Shown in pieces: positions 17,199 to 25,079 of a stretch of DNA of 64,000 nucleotides. Location: contig PIZR01000002.1 in assembly GCA_002835675.1 (NCBI GenBank), forward strand, positions 1,217,878 through 1,281,877, given 5' to 3'. The stretch comes from Bacillus sp. BA3 (GTDB lineage Bacteria; Bacillota; Bacilli; Bacillales; DSM-1321). The first letter of the stretch is position 1, and every line of letters starts with the position of its first letter. The notes under the pieces were generated by a model. The model had not been told where the DNA came from. It did no database searches and saw nothing but the letters and a program-made list of their open reading frames with translations. The translations under genes were made by a program, and so were the position numbers.

Positions 17199-17214
17199 TT
17201 GAAAGCGTTAACAA
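17199..17214 (+). promoter_or_regulatory. cre site (CcpA) upstream of gltT
   Basis: TTGAAAGCGTTAACAA fits the Bacillus cre consensus WTGNAANCGNWNNCAW at every fixed position. It ends about 20 bases before the gltT ATG, a position expected to block transcription when CcpA/HPr-Ser-P is bound. Confidence 0.75.
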
Positions 17215-17233
17215 AATAAAAGGGGGAATTTAA

Positions 17234-18505
17234 ATGAAAAAGTTTGGCTTAGCTACTCAAATTTTCATTGCACTTGTACTAGGTATCGTTGTCGGTGCTT
17301 TATTCCATGGTAATGAAGCAGCCATGGCCATTATGGTACCTATCGGCGATATTTTCATTCATTTAATTAAAATGATTGTCATCCCGATCGTCATGGCTGC
17401 ATTAGTCGTCTCAATAGCGGGAGTCGGCGATATTAAAAAACTAGGGAAATTAGGCGGGAAGACCCTTCTTTATTTCGAGATTGTCACTACAATTGCCATT
17501 GTTCTTGGATTACTGGCGGCAAACTTGTTCCATCCGGGGGCTGGCTTAGATACAAGCAGTCTTGAAAAAAGTGATATTTCAAAATATGAAGAAACAACAA
17601 AGACGGCTGGAAGCAGTGGCTTTGGTGAAACAATTTCTCATATTGTTCCTCAAAATGTATTTGAATCAATGGCTCAAGCGGATTTATTACCGATTATCTT
17701 CTTTTCTGTTTTATTCGGCTTAGGTGTGGCTGCGATAGGCGAAAAAGGAAAGCCTATTCTTGGATTCTTTGAAGGTGTGTTGGAAGTTATGTTTTGGGTG
17801 ACGAATCTAGTCATGAAATTTGCCCCTTTTGGTGTGTTTGCACTCATTGGTGTAACCGTTGCAAAATTTGGTATCGCAACATTAATTCCTTTAGGGAGCC
17901 TGGTAGTTGCTGTTTATGTGACGATGGTATTCTTCGTGTTCGTCATTCTTGGAATTATAGCGAAAATGTCTGGGACAAGCATTTTTGTTATCCTGAAAGT
18001 GTTAAAGGATGAACTGATTTTGGCCTTTACAACAGCAAGTTCAGAGTCGGTATTACCAAGGCTTATGGATAAAATGGAGAAGTTTGGCTGCCCGAAATCC
18101 ATTACTTCTTTTGTTATTCCAACAGGCTATACGTTTAATCTAGATGGCTCATCGATTTACCAAGCACTTGCTTCACTTTTCGTAGCACAAATGTATGGTA
18201 TTGATCTATCCATTACACAACAGATTACTTTGTTACTAGTATTGATGTTAACGTCAAAAGGAATGGCTGGCGTTCCGGGGGCGTCATTTGTTGTTGTTTT
18301 AACAACTCTTGGTTCGATGGGACTGCCGGTGGAAGGTGTTGCGTTCATTGCCGGTATCGATCGAATTTTGGATATGGGAAGATCAGCGGTTAATGTCGTG
18401 GGGAACTCATTGGCGGCGATTGTCATGTCGAAGTGGGAAGGAGAATTTGACCAGAAGAAAGCAAACCATTACGTTGATTCCATTAAACAATCAGACGTAG
18501 CATAA
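17234..18505 (+). CDS. gltT: Glutamate/aspartate:cation symporter (DAACS family)
   Basis: A 423-residue membrane transporter of the dicarboxylate/amino acid:cation symporter family. It starts MKKFGLATQIFIALVLGI as GltT does, and carries the hairpin motif FTTASSESVLPRLMDKMEKF, the unwound TM7 PTGYTFNLDGSSIYQ and the TM8 region DRILDMGRSAVNVVGN. It imports glutamate and aspartate with H+ or Na+. Overall similarity is closer to B. subtilis GltT (429 aa) than GltP. The ATG follows AGGGGGAA. A cre site lies just upstream, so carbon catabolite control is likely. It is monocistronic, and a terminator about 220 bases downstream may end it. Confidence 0.85.
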   Translation: MKKFGLATQIFIALVLGIVVGALFHGNEAAMAIMVPIGDIFIHLIKMIVIPIVMAALVVSIAGVGDIKKLGKLGGKTLLYFEIVTTIAIVLGLLAANLFHPGAGLDTSSLEKSDISKYEETTKTAGSSGFGETISHIVPQNVFESMAQADLLPIIFFSVLFGLGVAAIGEKGKPILGFFEGVLEVMFWVTNLVMKFAPFGVFALIGVTVAKFGIATLIPLGSLVVAVYVTMVFFVFVILGIIAKMSGTSIFVILKVLKDELILAFTTASSESVLPRLMDKMEKFGCPKSITSFVIPTGYTFNLDGSSIYQALASLFVAQMYGIDLSITQQITLLLVLMLTSKGMAGVPGASFVVVLTTLGSMGLPVEGVAFIAGIDRILDMGRSAVNVVGNSLAAIVMSKWEGEFDQKKANHYVDSIKQSDVA

Positions 18506-18722
18506 ACTATATCCATATAAATCATACCGTACGTATTGAGAAAGATATAACAAGTACCAGTGCATGCATAGTAAGGTATCCAAACATTGCATGCAGTTGA
18601 AAATCTCCGATTACAAGTTATCCTTACGAGATGACAAACCCTGGTATTTTTGGGGCAGAGCTGTTTGATAAATTGTAATTAAGATTGATTGATGGAATGG
18701 CTGAAGTAGTTGAATTACATAT

Positions 18723-18757
18723 AAAAGCCCTCCTTTATAGTGAGGGCTTTTTTGTTT
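18723..18757 (+). terminator. Terminator downstream of gltT
   Basis: AAAGCCCTC and GAGGGCTTT pair with TTTTTGTTTT after the stem. The 215 bases between the gltT stop and this hairpin hold no gene I can see. Confidence 0.8.
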
Positions 18758-18793
18758 TGCAGAATAAGTAAAAATATTGAATAATGCGAGATC

Positions 18794-18826
18794 AAAAAAA
18801 TGGATAGCCCCAAATAAGGCTATCCA
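18794..18826 (-). terminator. Terminator of the hydroxyacid dehydrogenase gene
   Basis: GGATAGCC and GGCTATCC pair; on the minus strand ATTTTTTT follows. Confidence 0.85.
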
Positions 18827-18854
18827 GCTTAATTTATAAATGCTGTCTAAAAGA

Positions 18855-19832
18855 TCACTTTACCTTTACCCCAGCTTTGATCAAGGTAGGCGGAGTTTCT
18901 CCCTGTAATCCTGCTACAAGGTTGGTTGCTGCCAGCATCGCCATTTTCTTGCGGGTTTCATATGTTGCGGAACCGATATGAGGCAAAGTGACGACATTCT
19001 TCATGGAAAGCAGAGGATTGTCCTCCTTGACGGGCTCCTGTACAAAGACATCCAGTCCTGCCGCATGAATTTCACCAGTCTTAAGCGCAGTGATCAAGGC
19101 TTCTTCATCCACCGTTTTCCCTCTTGAACAATTGATGAAGATCGCGGACTCTTTCATGAGCTTGAATTCTTTTTCTCCCATCATTTTTTCAGTTTGGGGA
19201 GTTAGCGGTGTCATCAAGCAGACAAAATCAGATTGCTTTAACAGATCTTCCAGAGAACAGTATGTAGCTCCATACTTTTGTTCCGCTTCTTCATTTCTGG
19301 ATCTGTTGTGATATAAGATGTTCATATCGAATCCAAAACGAGCCCTTTTCGAAACGGCAGAGCCTATTCCGCCCATGCCGATTATGCCTAATACTTTATG
19401 ATGCACGTCCAACCCAAACGATTTTTCTCCGATGTTCGATGTCCATTGCCCTGACTTTACCATTTGATCCAGCTCTGGCATTCTTCTTGCTGTGGACAGC
19501 ATCAAGCCCATGATCGTATCTGCGACTGTCTCATTCAATACCTCGGGAGTGTTCGTAGCCATGATTCCGCGATTGGACAGCTCGGTTACATCCAAATTGT
19601 CGTATCCAACCGATGAATTACAGACGATTTTTAATTGCGGTGCTTGATCCAGTAAAGCTTTATCCACCTTTAATCCTGACCCTAATATACCTTGTGCGTT
19701 CTTCAGCTCTTGTAGGAATTCAGAGTGATTTCGTGAGTCAAGGCCTTCAAAATAAACAACATCACAAGTCTCTCGAATATATTGCAGCACTTCCTGATCC
19801 ACTTTCTTATAAACAATTACTTTCGGTTTCAT
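18855..19832 (-). CDS. D-2-hydroxyacid dehydrogenase (glyoxylate/hydroxypyruvate reductase type)
   Basis: A 325-residue NAD(P)-dependent enzyme of the D-isomer-specific 2-hydroxyacid dehydrogenase family. The nucleotide fold has VLGIIGMGGIGSAVSKRA, followed by substrate/catalytic Arg (INCSRGKTVDEEAL), Glu (DVFVQEP) and His (VTLPHIGSATYETR). It would reduce glyoxylate, hydroxypyruvate or a 2-ketogluconate-type acid. An upstream in-frame ATG at 19877 is rejected, because the ATG at 19832 follows GAGG by eight bases. It lies 96 bases downstream of the Nramp-like gene on the same strand with no obvious terminator between, so the two are probably co-transcribed. Confidence 0.8.
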   Translation of the reverse strand: MKPKVIVYKKVDQEVLQYIRETCDVVYFEGLDSRNHSEFLQELKNAQGILGSGLKVDKALLDQAPQLKIVCNSSVGYDNLDVTELSNRGIMATNTPEVLNETVADTIMGLMLSTARRMPELDQMVKSGQWTSNIGEKSFGLDVHHKVLGIIGMGGIGSAVSKRARFGFDMNILYHNRSRNEEAEQKYGATYCSLEDLLKQSDFVCLMTPLTPQTEKMMGEKEFKLMKESAIFINCSRGKTVDEEALITALKTGEIHAAGLDVFVQEPVKEDNPLLSMKNVVTLPHIGSATYETRKKMAMLAATNLVAGLQGETPPTLIKAGVKVK

Positions 19833-19928
19833 CACTGATACCTCACTTCCAATAAAGTAGGACCCCGTCGGGATCAAAAGTCGACATAACCTTTATGTTT
19901 TACGCCTCTATCTATAATCTACCATTAT

Positions 19929-21242
19929 TTAAAAAAAGGTAGTAGCTAATTGAACGGCAGACCAAACCGCTAAAACGGAAGCTAAAGTTAGAATGATATT
20001 TTCGAACCAATTGTTTTTATATTTTCCCATCAAGCTTTTTTTATTTGATAGCACCAGCATGCCAATTGCGATTACCGGAAAACCGATTATGTTTATTGCA
20101 TTAACTCCAATTGTCAATGCAATGAAACCAGGCATGCCGGGAATGGACCAAATGATTGGCGTAACCAATACAAAAATCATAACCCATTTATACATTGGAT
20201 CTTTTTCATATTTACCATTGTACTTTTCACGACGATCCTTATTTATTACGTAAAAGGCATCTACAATCAATCTTGGAAAACCAGTTGACTTGCCTACTAC
20301 ACTCGCGAATAATACCCCAAAAACACCGAGATAGAAAATGTACCAGCCAAATTTTCCTAACGACATTTGTAATGCCATTGCCAAGTCATCAATCGTTTCC
20401 ACATGAATTCCATTCGGTTTTAAAATTTCTGCCCCAACAACCCAAATGGCCAAGTTGATTACAATGCAAACTCCTATGGCAAACAGCAAATCATTTCTTT
20501 GAACCTTTACATGACTCGGTTTCGTCCAGCCCTTTTCCCTCATGAAATATGGATGAACAAAGTTCGAAATCGATCCTGCCACTGCACCGATAATTGAAAC
20601 TGCTACCAATAATGCTCCATGAACGCCAGTATCACTTGGAATGCTAAACCCAACTGTTCCTTTAATGATTTGCCCCACATCCGGTGTAGCCTGAATGGCG
20701 AGGAACAGGAAGGCAATCGTCAATAATGCCAAAAGCACTTTCATTACACTTTCGATTCTATTATAAATATTCCTGCCAATAAGCATAAAAACTAATCCTA
20801 CAACTACCATTGAAGCTAAGAATGGCTGATTAACTTGGAATAGGGTCGATAATACCTCTCCCGCTCCCTTAATCATATAGGCATTAAAAAGATGACCCAT
20901 GATTAATGCATAACCAAACATGAAGTAACCGAAAAATGGGTGGATACGTCCATATCCTTCAAGTATGGTTAACCCCTCTGTGTTACAAAGCTGGAACCGG
21001 GCAATAACATTAACGATTAGAAAACGAAGGATTAATGACAGTGCTAAAATCCACATTAAACTATATCCATAATCTGCCCCGGCAACAGAAGAAGTCACCA
21101 GATCCCCGGCTCCAAGCCACGTCAACACGGCAAGGATCCCCGGACCATAGGATGTTTTAAACTTCGTGATGAAATTTGGTTTCTTACTTACGACCTCAGG
21201 AACAATCACAGTGGATTCAGCAAGATTTGATTGATTTTTCAT
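19929..21242 (-). CDS. Nramp-related transporter with altered metal-site motifs
   Basis: A 437-residue protein with about eleven membrane spans and the Nramp/LeuT-like layout. The TM1 motif that is DPGN in metal transporters reads GAGD here (44-47, WLGAGDLVTSS), and the TM6 MPH-type motif reads SNFVHPYFM (226-234), so two canonical metal-binding positions differ. Together with the cre site ahead and a hydroxyacid dehydrogenase behind, this suggests a non-manganese substrate, perhaps an organic acid (inference). The ATG at 21242 is eight bases after GGAG and is preferred over GTG 21251. Plain annotation would be Nramp-family divalent metal transporter. Confidence 0.75.
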   Translation of the reverse strand: MKNQSNLAESTVIVPEVVSKKPNFITKFKTSYGPGILAVLTWLGAGDLVTSSVAGADYGYSLMWILALSLILRFLIVNVIARFQLCNTEGLTILEGYGRIHPFFGYFMFGYALIMGHLFNAYMIKGAGEVLSTLFQVNQPFLASMVVVGLVFMLIGRNIYNRIESVMKVLLALLTIAFLFLAIQATPDVGQIIKGTVGFSIPSDTGVHGALLVAVSIIGAVAGSISNFVHPYFMREKGWTKPSHVKVQRNDLLFAIGVCIVINLAIWVVGAEILKPNGIHVETIDDLAMALQMSLGKFGWYIFYLGVFGVLFASVVGKSTGFPRLIVDAFYVINKDRREKYNGKYEKDPMYKWVMIFVLVTPIIWSIPGMPGFIALTIGVNAINIIGFPVIAIGMLVLSNKKSLMGKYKNNWFENIILTLASVLAVWSAVQLATTFF

Positions 21243-21266
21243 GTTATTCACTCCATCCCAAAGAGT

Positions 21267-21282
21267 ATGTATTCGCTTTCAT
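21267..21282 (-). promoter_or_regulatory. cre site (CcpA) upstream of the Nramp-like gene
   Basis: On the minus strand ATGAAAGCGAATACAT fits WTGNAANCGNWNNCAW. It ends about 25 bases before the preferred start codon, mirroring the placement at gltT. Confidence 0.7.
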
Positions 21283-21344
21283 TTTTTCTAAAGCATTAAT
21301 ACTTTGATAACTCTGGACAAACAGTTATTGAAATTATGACAGAG

Positions 21345-21374
21345 CTTTATGTCATTTCTGAAACTGACATAAAG
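21345..21374. promoter_or_regulatory. Perfect inverted repeat, candidate operator
   Basis: CTTTATGTCA and TGACATAAAG are exact reverse complements separated by ten bases. It lies about 105 bases upstream of the Nramp-like gene, is not followed by a T-run, and is more likely a regulator binding site than a terminator. Confidence 0.55.
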
Positions 21375-21672
21375 TTTACGATGCTGTTTATGTTGTCATG
21401 CTTCATGTTGAAGTGAATCAAAAATGTTAAAAAAGCTCTCCTTCCATTTAATTGAATGTTTTGACTATTTACATTGAAATTGTAAGACAAATTAAAATGT
21501 AAGTCAATCATAATATTTAGAAGTTTTTTTGACCCTTCGTACTTGTTGACAAATTCAAGTTGTTGCTGATTAGAAAATACAGGATTGTTGTTACTATATA
21601 AAAAAGGATAAGTACAGCGTGCGAATAGATTAATGCTATCAGCGGATAATATATAGTGAAGGAGTGAAATAT

Positions 21673-21984
21673 ATGCCACAAGATACTAACAATGATCCAT
21701 TCAATAATGCCGAAAACCTTGATAGAGACCCAACTAATAATCCCACTACTAATAATGATGACAACGATACAATTGACAGACCCGTAATGATTAATGATAG
21801 TTTGAACCCCGGATTTCAAAGAGAAGAACGTCCTATGACTAATGGTAATATCCCAACAATAGAGGGAGTTGCAAACATTAAAGAACGTTTTCCTTCGGAC
21901 CATGAAAGACTTATGAGCAGAATTAATCTTGGGGATGCACTTATAAATCGGGAAAATACACATTTTGGACGGTTTGAAAGATAA
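21673..21984 (+). CDS. Asn/Asp-rich hypothetical protein
   Basis: A 103-residue hydrophilic protein. The first half is almost all Asn, Asp, Thr and Pro (MPQDTNNDPFNNAENLDRDP), and the second half is more ordered (NIPTIEGVANIKERFPSDHE, RLMSRINLGDALINRENTHF). No signal or membrane segment is present. The ATG is eight bases after AAGGAG; a GTG at 21664 sits too close to it. A terminator follows directly. Overlapping minus-strand ORFs in this AT-rich stretch lack ribosome binding sites and are rejected. The family is not recognised; the low-complexity N-terminus resembles spore or stress proteins. Confidence 0.6.
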   Translation: MPQDTNNDPFNNAENLDRDPTNNPTTNNDDNDTIDRPVMINDSLNPGFQREERPMTNGNIPTIEGVANIKERFPSDHERLMSRINLGDALINRENTHFGRFER

Positions 21985-21995
21985 CCCACGAGAAA

Positions 21996-22036
21996 AAAGC
22001 TAAAGACCTGTATAGGCTTTAGCTTCCGTTTTTTTA
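21996..22036 (+). terminator. Terminator of the Asn/Asp-rich gene
   Basis: AAGCTAAAGACCT pairs with AGGCTTTAGCTT, then CCGTTTTTTT. Confidence 0.85.
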
Positions 22037-22050
22037 GTTTTGTACAAAAA

Positions 22051-22114
22051 TGAACCTTCCTCTCCAGGCACTCGCTTTCCGAAGGAGTCTCTCACCTTCC
22101 GTTCCAATCAACTT
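22051..22114 (-). repeat. GC-rich interspersed repeat, copy 3 (internally deleted)
   Basis: Minus-strand reading gives GTTGATTGGAACGGAAGGTG, AGAGACTCCTTCGGAAAGCG and AGTGCCTGGAGAGGAA. These are the two ends of copy 1 joined directly, with about 60 central bases missing. Confidence 0.75.
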
Positions 22115-22149
22115 TGTTTAATAATTCAGATGGAACACCTTTTATCTAC

Positions 22150-22181
22150 AAATTAAAGAGACCTTCCTATAAAAGGTCCCT
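22150..22181 (-). terminator. Probable terminator of the small Excalibur gene
   Basis: On the minus strand GGGACCTT and AAGGTCTC pair around TTATAGG, followed by TTTAATTT. The T-run is weak. Confidence 0.5.
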
Positions 22182-22192
22182 CAGAATAATTC

Positions 22193-22462
22193 TTATTTTT
22201 CACAAGCGATCAAATCTTTGTCACGATCGCTTTTTTTATTGGCATCATATAGCGCCTTTGAAACGTGAGGTTTGTATTTCGTTTTTCCTCCTTTATTTTT
22301 AACGGAAGATGTACGAGCTACGCCTCCTTTGTAGTCTTTATTCAATGCTGTACAGTTTTTATACGTCTTCACCTTTGTTTTCGCACTGGCAACATCATTC
22401 GCGCCAAACGAGAGACCCAATACTAGACCAAAAGATAGTAAAATAGCAAATAATCTTTTCAA
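22193..22462 (-). CDS. Small secreted Excalibur-domain protein
   Basis: An 89-residue protein with a Sec signal peptide (about 1-27, ending VASAKT) and one Excalibur domain: YKNCTALNKDYKGGVA, then KYKPHVSKALYDANKKSDRD and KDLIACEK. The two cysteines frame the domain, and the final acidic loop (DRDKDLIACE) is the calcium-like motif. There is no LPxTx signal, so unlike the protein at 14734-15255 it should be released. It ends with a weak hairpin. Its function is unknown; such domains occur alone or attached to surface nucleases and amidases. Confidence 0.75.
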   Translation of the reverse strand: MKRLFAILLSFGLVLGLSFGANDVASAKTKVKTYKNCTALNKDYKGGVARTSSVKNKGGKTKYKPHVSKALYDANKKSDRDKDLIACEK

Positions 22463-22591
22463 AATACGTACTCCCTTTCCTAAATATTAACTATTTACTA
22501 ATCATAATGTATCATTTCTTTTTTTACAATAACTATATTTCTATAGTTAGAGTTTACTTGAATAAAACCCGCTCTCACTTTATCTAATCCT

Positions 22592-22620
22592 AAAAAAGAC
22601 CGCCAATGCGGCGGTCTTCA
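22592..22620 (-). terminator. Terminator of comK
   Basis: AAGACCGCC and GGCGGTCTT pair; on the minus strand the stem is followed by TTTTTT. Confidence 0.85.
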
Positions 22621-22630
22621 TCTCATCTTA

Positions 22631-23197
22631 TTATTCCTTCCCTTTCACCTTGTAATGGGCCTCCCCGGGTTCTTTGCAAAAGGTGATTCCGCTTCCCGGT
22701 TCGTAATAAAAGGTCTTTTTTCCCAATGAACGTTCATGGAAGGTAGTATGCAGATAGGACGCTTGGTCCCTTTTGAAGGCGAGCTGATTTTTGCTTAATG
22801 ATACAGGAAGGCAATGTCCATAGCTTGTGTGGACCAGCGTTTCTTTTTCGTTCATTTCCTCCAAGTCACGAATGTGGATGTAGGAAAACCAGATTCCTCC
22901 TCTTTTCCGGAATGAGCGGGAGGAGAACCAGACCATTCCCTGCTGGGCGTTTATGCAGACTGGCAGCCTATATTTTCCGCCAAGCACGGACTTGGCTGCT
23001 GCTAGTCCGCCATCCAGATTCAACCCAAAGTAGTTTAACGTGTTATTCAGGATTTCCTGGCGCGATTGGGCAACATGGAATGTGTTCTCTCCCTCCACTA
23101 CCGTGGACATCTCCACACCATTGGAATCGTAACGCTCCATCAATCCCACCGTTTCCTTATTCAATAAATAGTTTTTTCGTATCATCCTTCCATTCAC
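22631..23197 (-). CDS. comK: ComK-like competence transcription factor
   Basis: A 188-residue protein of the ComK family, similar in length to B. subtilis ComK (192 aa). Recognisable blocks are NNTLNYFGLNLDGGLAAAKS, KYRLPVCINAQQGMVWFSSR and GIWFSYIHIRDLEE, corresponding to ComK's RSCRFFGSSYAGRKAGT, PPIMVDPSNQIFLFPT and CGWISHVHVKEF. ComK activates DNA-uptake genes by binding paired AT-boxes. The GTG at 23197 and the ATG at 23185 are both possible starts. The leader region 23200-23320 holds an inverted repeat and a plus-strand terminator-like hairpin. Several Bacillus species carry two comK-like genes, so this could be the non-activating paralogue. Confidence 0.8.
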   Translation of the reverse strand: MNGRMIRKNYLLNKETVGLMERYDSNGVEMSTVVEGENTFHVAQSRQEILNNTLNYFGLNLDGGLAAAKSVLGGKYRLPVCINAQQGMVWFSSRSFRKRGGIWFSYIHIRDLEEMNEKETLVHTSYGHCLPVSLSKNQLAFKRDQASYLHTTFHERSLGKKTFYYEPGSGITFCKEPGEAHYKVKGKE

Positions 23198-23223
23198 TCC
23201 CCATTTCCCTATTCATATTTTTT

Positions 23224-23256
23224 GGAGTATACTGGATATAGAGGCAGGTATACTCC
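23224..23256. promoter_or_regulatory. Perfect 9-bp inverted repeat upstream of comK
   Basis: GGAGTATAC and GTATACTCC are exact reverse complements with a 15-base spacer, 27 bases ahead of the comK GTG. It could be an operator or part of the comK leader RNA. Confidence 0.5.
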
Positions 23257-23265
23257 TGCTCGCAA

Positions 23266-23311
23266 GCCCTTAGGTGATGTCTTCCAGGACGTACTCACCT
23301 AGGGGTTTTTT
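23266..23311 (+). terminator. Plus-strand terminator opposite the comK leader
   Basis: CCCTTAGGTGA and TCACCTAGGGG form a near-perfect stem (one G-T pair) with a nested GTC/GAC helix, followed by TTTTTT on the plus strand. No plus-strand protein gene ends here, so it may end an RNA antisense to the comK 5' region. The rest of 23320-23630 is AT-rich with no gene seen. Confidence 0.65.
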
Positions 23312-23630
23312 GATTTCCGTCTATCGTCACTTTCATTTCTTGATATGTCATTCACCTCCATGCGACTATTATCCTATTTTATGATTTTTTTGTAAAATCC
23401 AGCTAATTTCACCTCTTTCAAAATTGATTCCCTTTTTTGAATGCATCGCCTGTTTGATTGGCTGACTCTTTACAAAATCCCATTAAAGGTCTATACTTTC
23501 GAATTTCCTTTTAAAATCTGCTGTTCTAAATTGCTATTTTCTTGTTAATATGTGTCCATTTAGCGAACAAACAGCCAAAATTCATATAAAAGTGAAATGA
23601 AATGACATTTTTGTGAAATTTTAAGAACAC

Positions 23631-23662
23631 AAAAAAAGTCTATCGTGACGATAGACTTTTTT
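23631..23662. terminator. Bidirectional terminator after the emfourin gene
   Basis: AAAGTCTATCG-TGA-CGATAGACTTT with A-run and T-run on opposite sides. Confidence 0.9.
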
Positions 23663-23667
23663 CTTGG

Positions 23668-23985
23668 TTATTCTGCCATCTTTATTTCAATTGCTAAATT
23701 CCGTAGATAATCCAATAAGGGTCTTACTTCCTCTGGAGCTGTTATGTCAGTGAATGAGTAAGACTGCTTCTTCTTTTCATCGGCTATATCCAGCTGGTAT
23801 GAAAATGCGTCGAACCCTTGCGCTTTAGCTCCTGACATTATACTTTGGCTAGCATTGGGTAAGTCAGCTGTCTTCATTAAGTTCTGCAATTCCTCATTTT
23901 TCTCTTTCGGTAATTTCTCTGTATCGATTTGAAAATTCAAGTCGAGGTTGGCAAATCCCCCTATGCAGCTAAATTTGATATGCAT
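23668..23985 (-). CDS. Emfourin-like inhibitor of M4 protease
   Basis: A 105-residue protein starting MHIKFSCIGGFANLDLNFQI and containing DAFSYQLDIADEKKKQSY and EVRPLLDYLRNLA. This matches the emfourin pattern: an N-terminal strand with a GGF-type loop, a central beta sheet and a C-terminal helix. Emfourins are small cytoplasmic inhibitors encoded beside protealysin-like M4 proteases and bind their active site. The gene lies 32 bases downstream of such a protease on the same strand, so the pair is almost certainly one operon. AGGAGG is 11 bases before the ATG. There is no signal peptide. Confidence 0.75.
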   Translation of the reverse strand: MHIKFSCIGGFANLDLNFQIDTEKLPKEKNEELQNLMKTADLPNASQSIMSGAKAQGFDAFSYQLDIADEKKKQSYSFTDITAPEEVRPLLDYLRNLAIEIKMAE

Positions 23986-24017
23986 GGTAGATGGAGCCTC
24001 CTATTCATGGAATATGA

Positions 24018-25079
24018 CTACTCAGGCAGTCCAACCGCTTTAAAAGCATTTTCAATTGTCTTGATGGCTGTTTTCGTAACTTCTCCGCTATCAACAAGTT
24101 TTTGCGCTGCCTTGATGACAATTTGCACGAATTGATTGAAATTCGCCGTCGCAAATAAATTCTGCATCGCATTGAACCAGATCAATGCCGCTTTGTCTGT
24201 TCCGATTTCCATCGATACTAGATAAAAGGCCTTGTTTGGTATGCCGCTATTGATATGGACACCATGATTATCGCGTTCTCCTTTATAGAAGTTCTTCATA
24301 TGATCAGGCTGAATATCTTTACCCATTAACTTATTGTCAAATGCCGTACCTGGCGCTTTCATCGAACGGAGGGCCTGCCCTTTCAGTGTTGGTCCCATTA
24401 TATCAGCTCCGATTAGCCAATCGGCATCACCTGCTGTTTGCTTTAAATGAAATTGTTTTATGGCAACTCCAAACACATCTGAAAGATGTTCGTTCAATGC
24501 CCCGGACTGGCCTTCATACTCCAATCCACTTGTGAACTGCGTAACCCCATGTGTCAGTTCATGGCCAATTACATCGAGTGAATTGGCAAAATTGCTAAAA
24601 ATGACCCCATCGCCATCACCAAATACCATTTCATCTCCGTCCCAATAAGCATTCGTGAATTTATTCCCATAATGAACGTTCAGAATGAGATCAAGGCCTT
24701 GGTTATCAATTGAATTACGGTGTAAGACATCCCTGAAATAATCACGCACAACTCCGCTATAATCATATGCAGCGTTAACAACAGAATCTGCACTTGATCG
24801 ATCTCCTTCTTTTCTTGCCTCATTCTCCCGGAGTTTCGTTCCCCCCCTGCAATCATAAACATGGCGGGCAGATTCACCTTGACGACCAGATCCTGCATCC
24901 GTTAAAGCGACAACACCGTCAATATCGTATTCTTTCATAATTCTGCGCCTGCGCACTTGACGGCTTTTCGCTAAACTGATCCGTGCTTCTTCCACTTCAT
25001 TTTGTGCCAAATTCTCAAGAATATAGTTTGGTACGATGAAACAATGACACTTCAATTTGGAACAATCTCTTTTGTGCAT
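24018..25079 (-). CDS. Protealysin-like M4 metalloprotease
   Basis: A 353-residue thermolysin-family zinc protease without a Sec signal peptide. The short propeptide contains HCFIVPNYILENLA (about 12-25), the protealysin-type pro-domain. The catalytic core has HELTH (173-177), zinc ligand Glu197 in GALNEHLSDVFG, and His275 in DNHGVHINSG, equivalent to thermolysin His231. The ATG at 25079 is eight bases after AAGGAG; the upstream in-frame start at 25130 lacks a site. Protealysins are cytoplasmic or non-classically exported and are held by the co-encoded emfourin, which follows here. Substrates are unknown. Confidence 0.85.
   Translation of the reverse strand: MHKRDCSKLKCHCFIVPNYILENLAQNEVEEARISLAKSRQVRRRRIMKEYDIDGVVALTDAGSGRQGESARHVYDCRGGTKLRENEARKEGDRSSADSVVNAAYDYSGVVRDYFRDVLHRNSIDNQGLDLILNVHYGNKFTNAYWDGDEMVFGDGDGVIFSNFANSLDVIGHELTHGVTQFTSGLEYEGQSGALNEHLSDVFGVAIKQFHLKQTAGDADWLIGADIMGPTLKGQALRSMKAPGTAFDNKLMGKDIQPDHMKNFYKGERDNHGVHINSGIPNKAFYLVSMEIGTDKAALIWFNAMQNLFATANFNQFVQIVIKAAQKLVDSGEVTKTAIKTIENAFKAVGLPE

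Noticed and set aside
21347..21963. Two overlapping minus-strand ORFs (110 and 148 codons)
   Set aside because: They oppose the Asn/Asp-rich gene, lack ribosome binding sites and are open only because the region is AT-rich; the plus gene has a site and terminator.
23320..23630. Possible ComK AT-box pairs upstream of comK
   Set aside because: Several A-runs and T-runs exist, but no AAAA-N5-TTTT pair with correct spacing was found.
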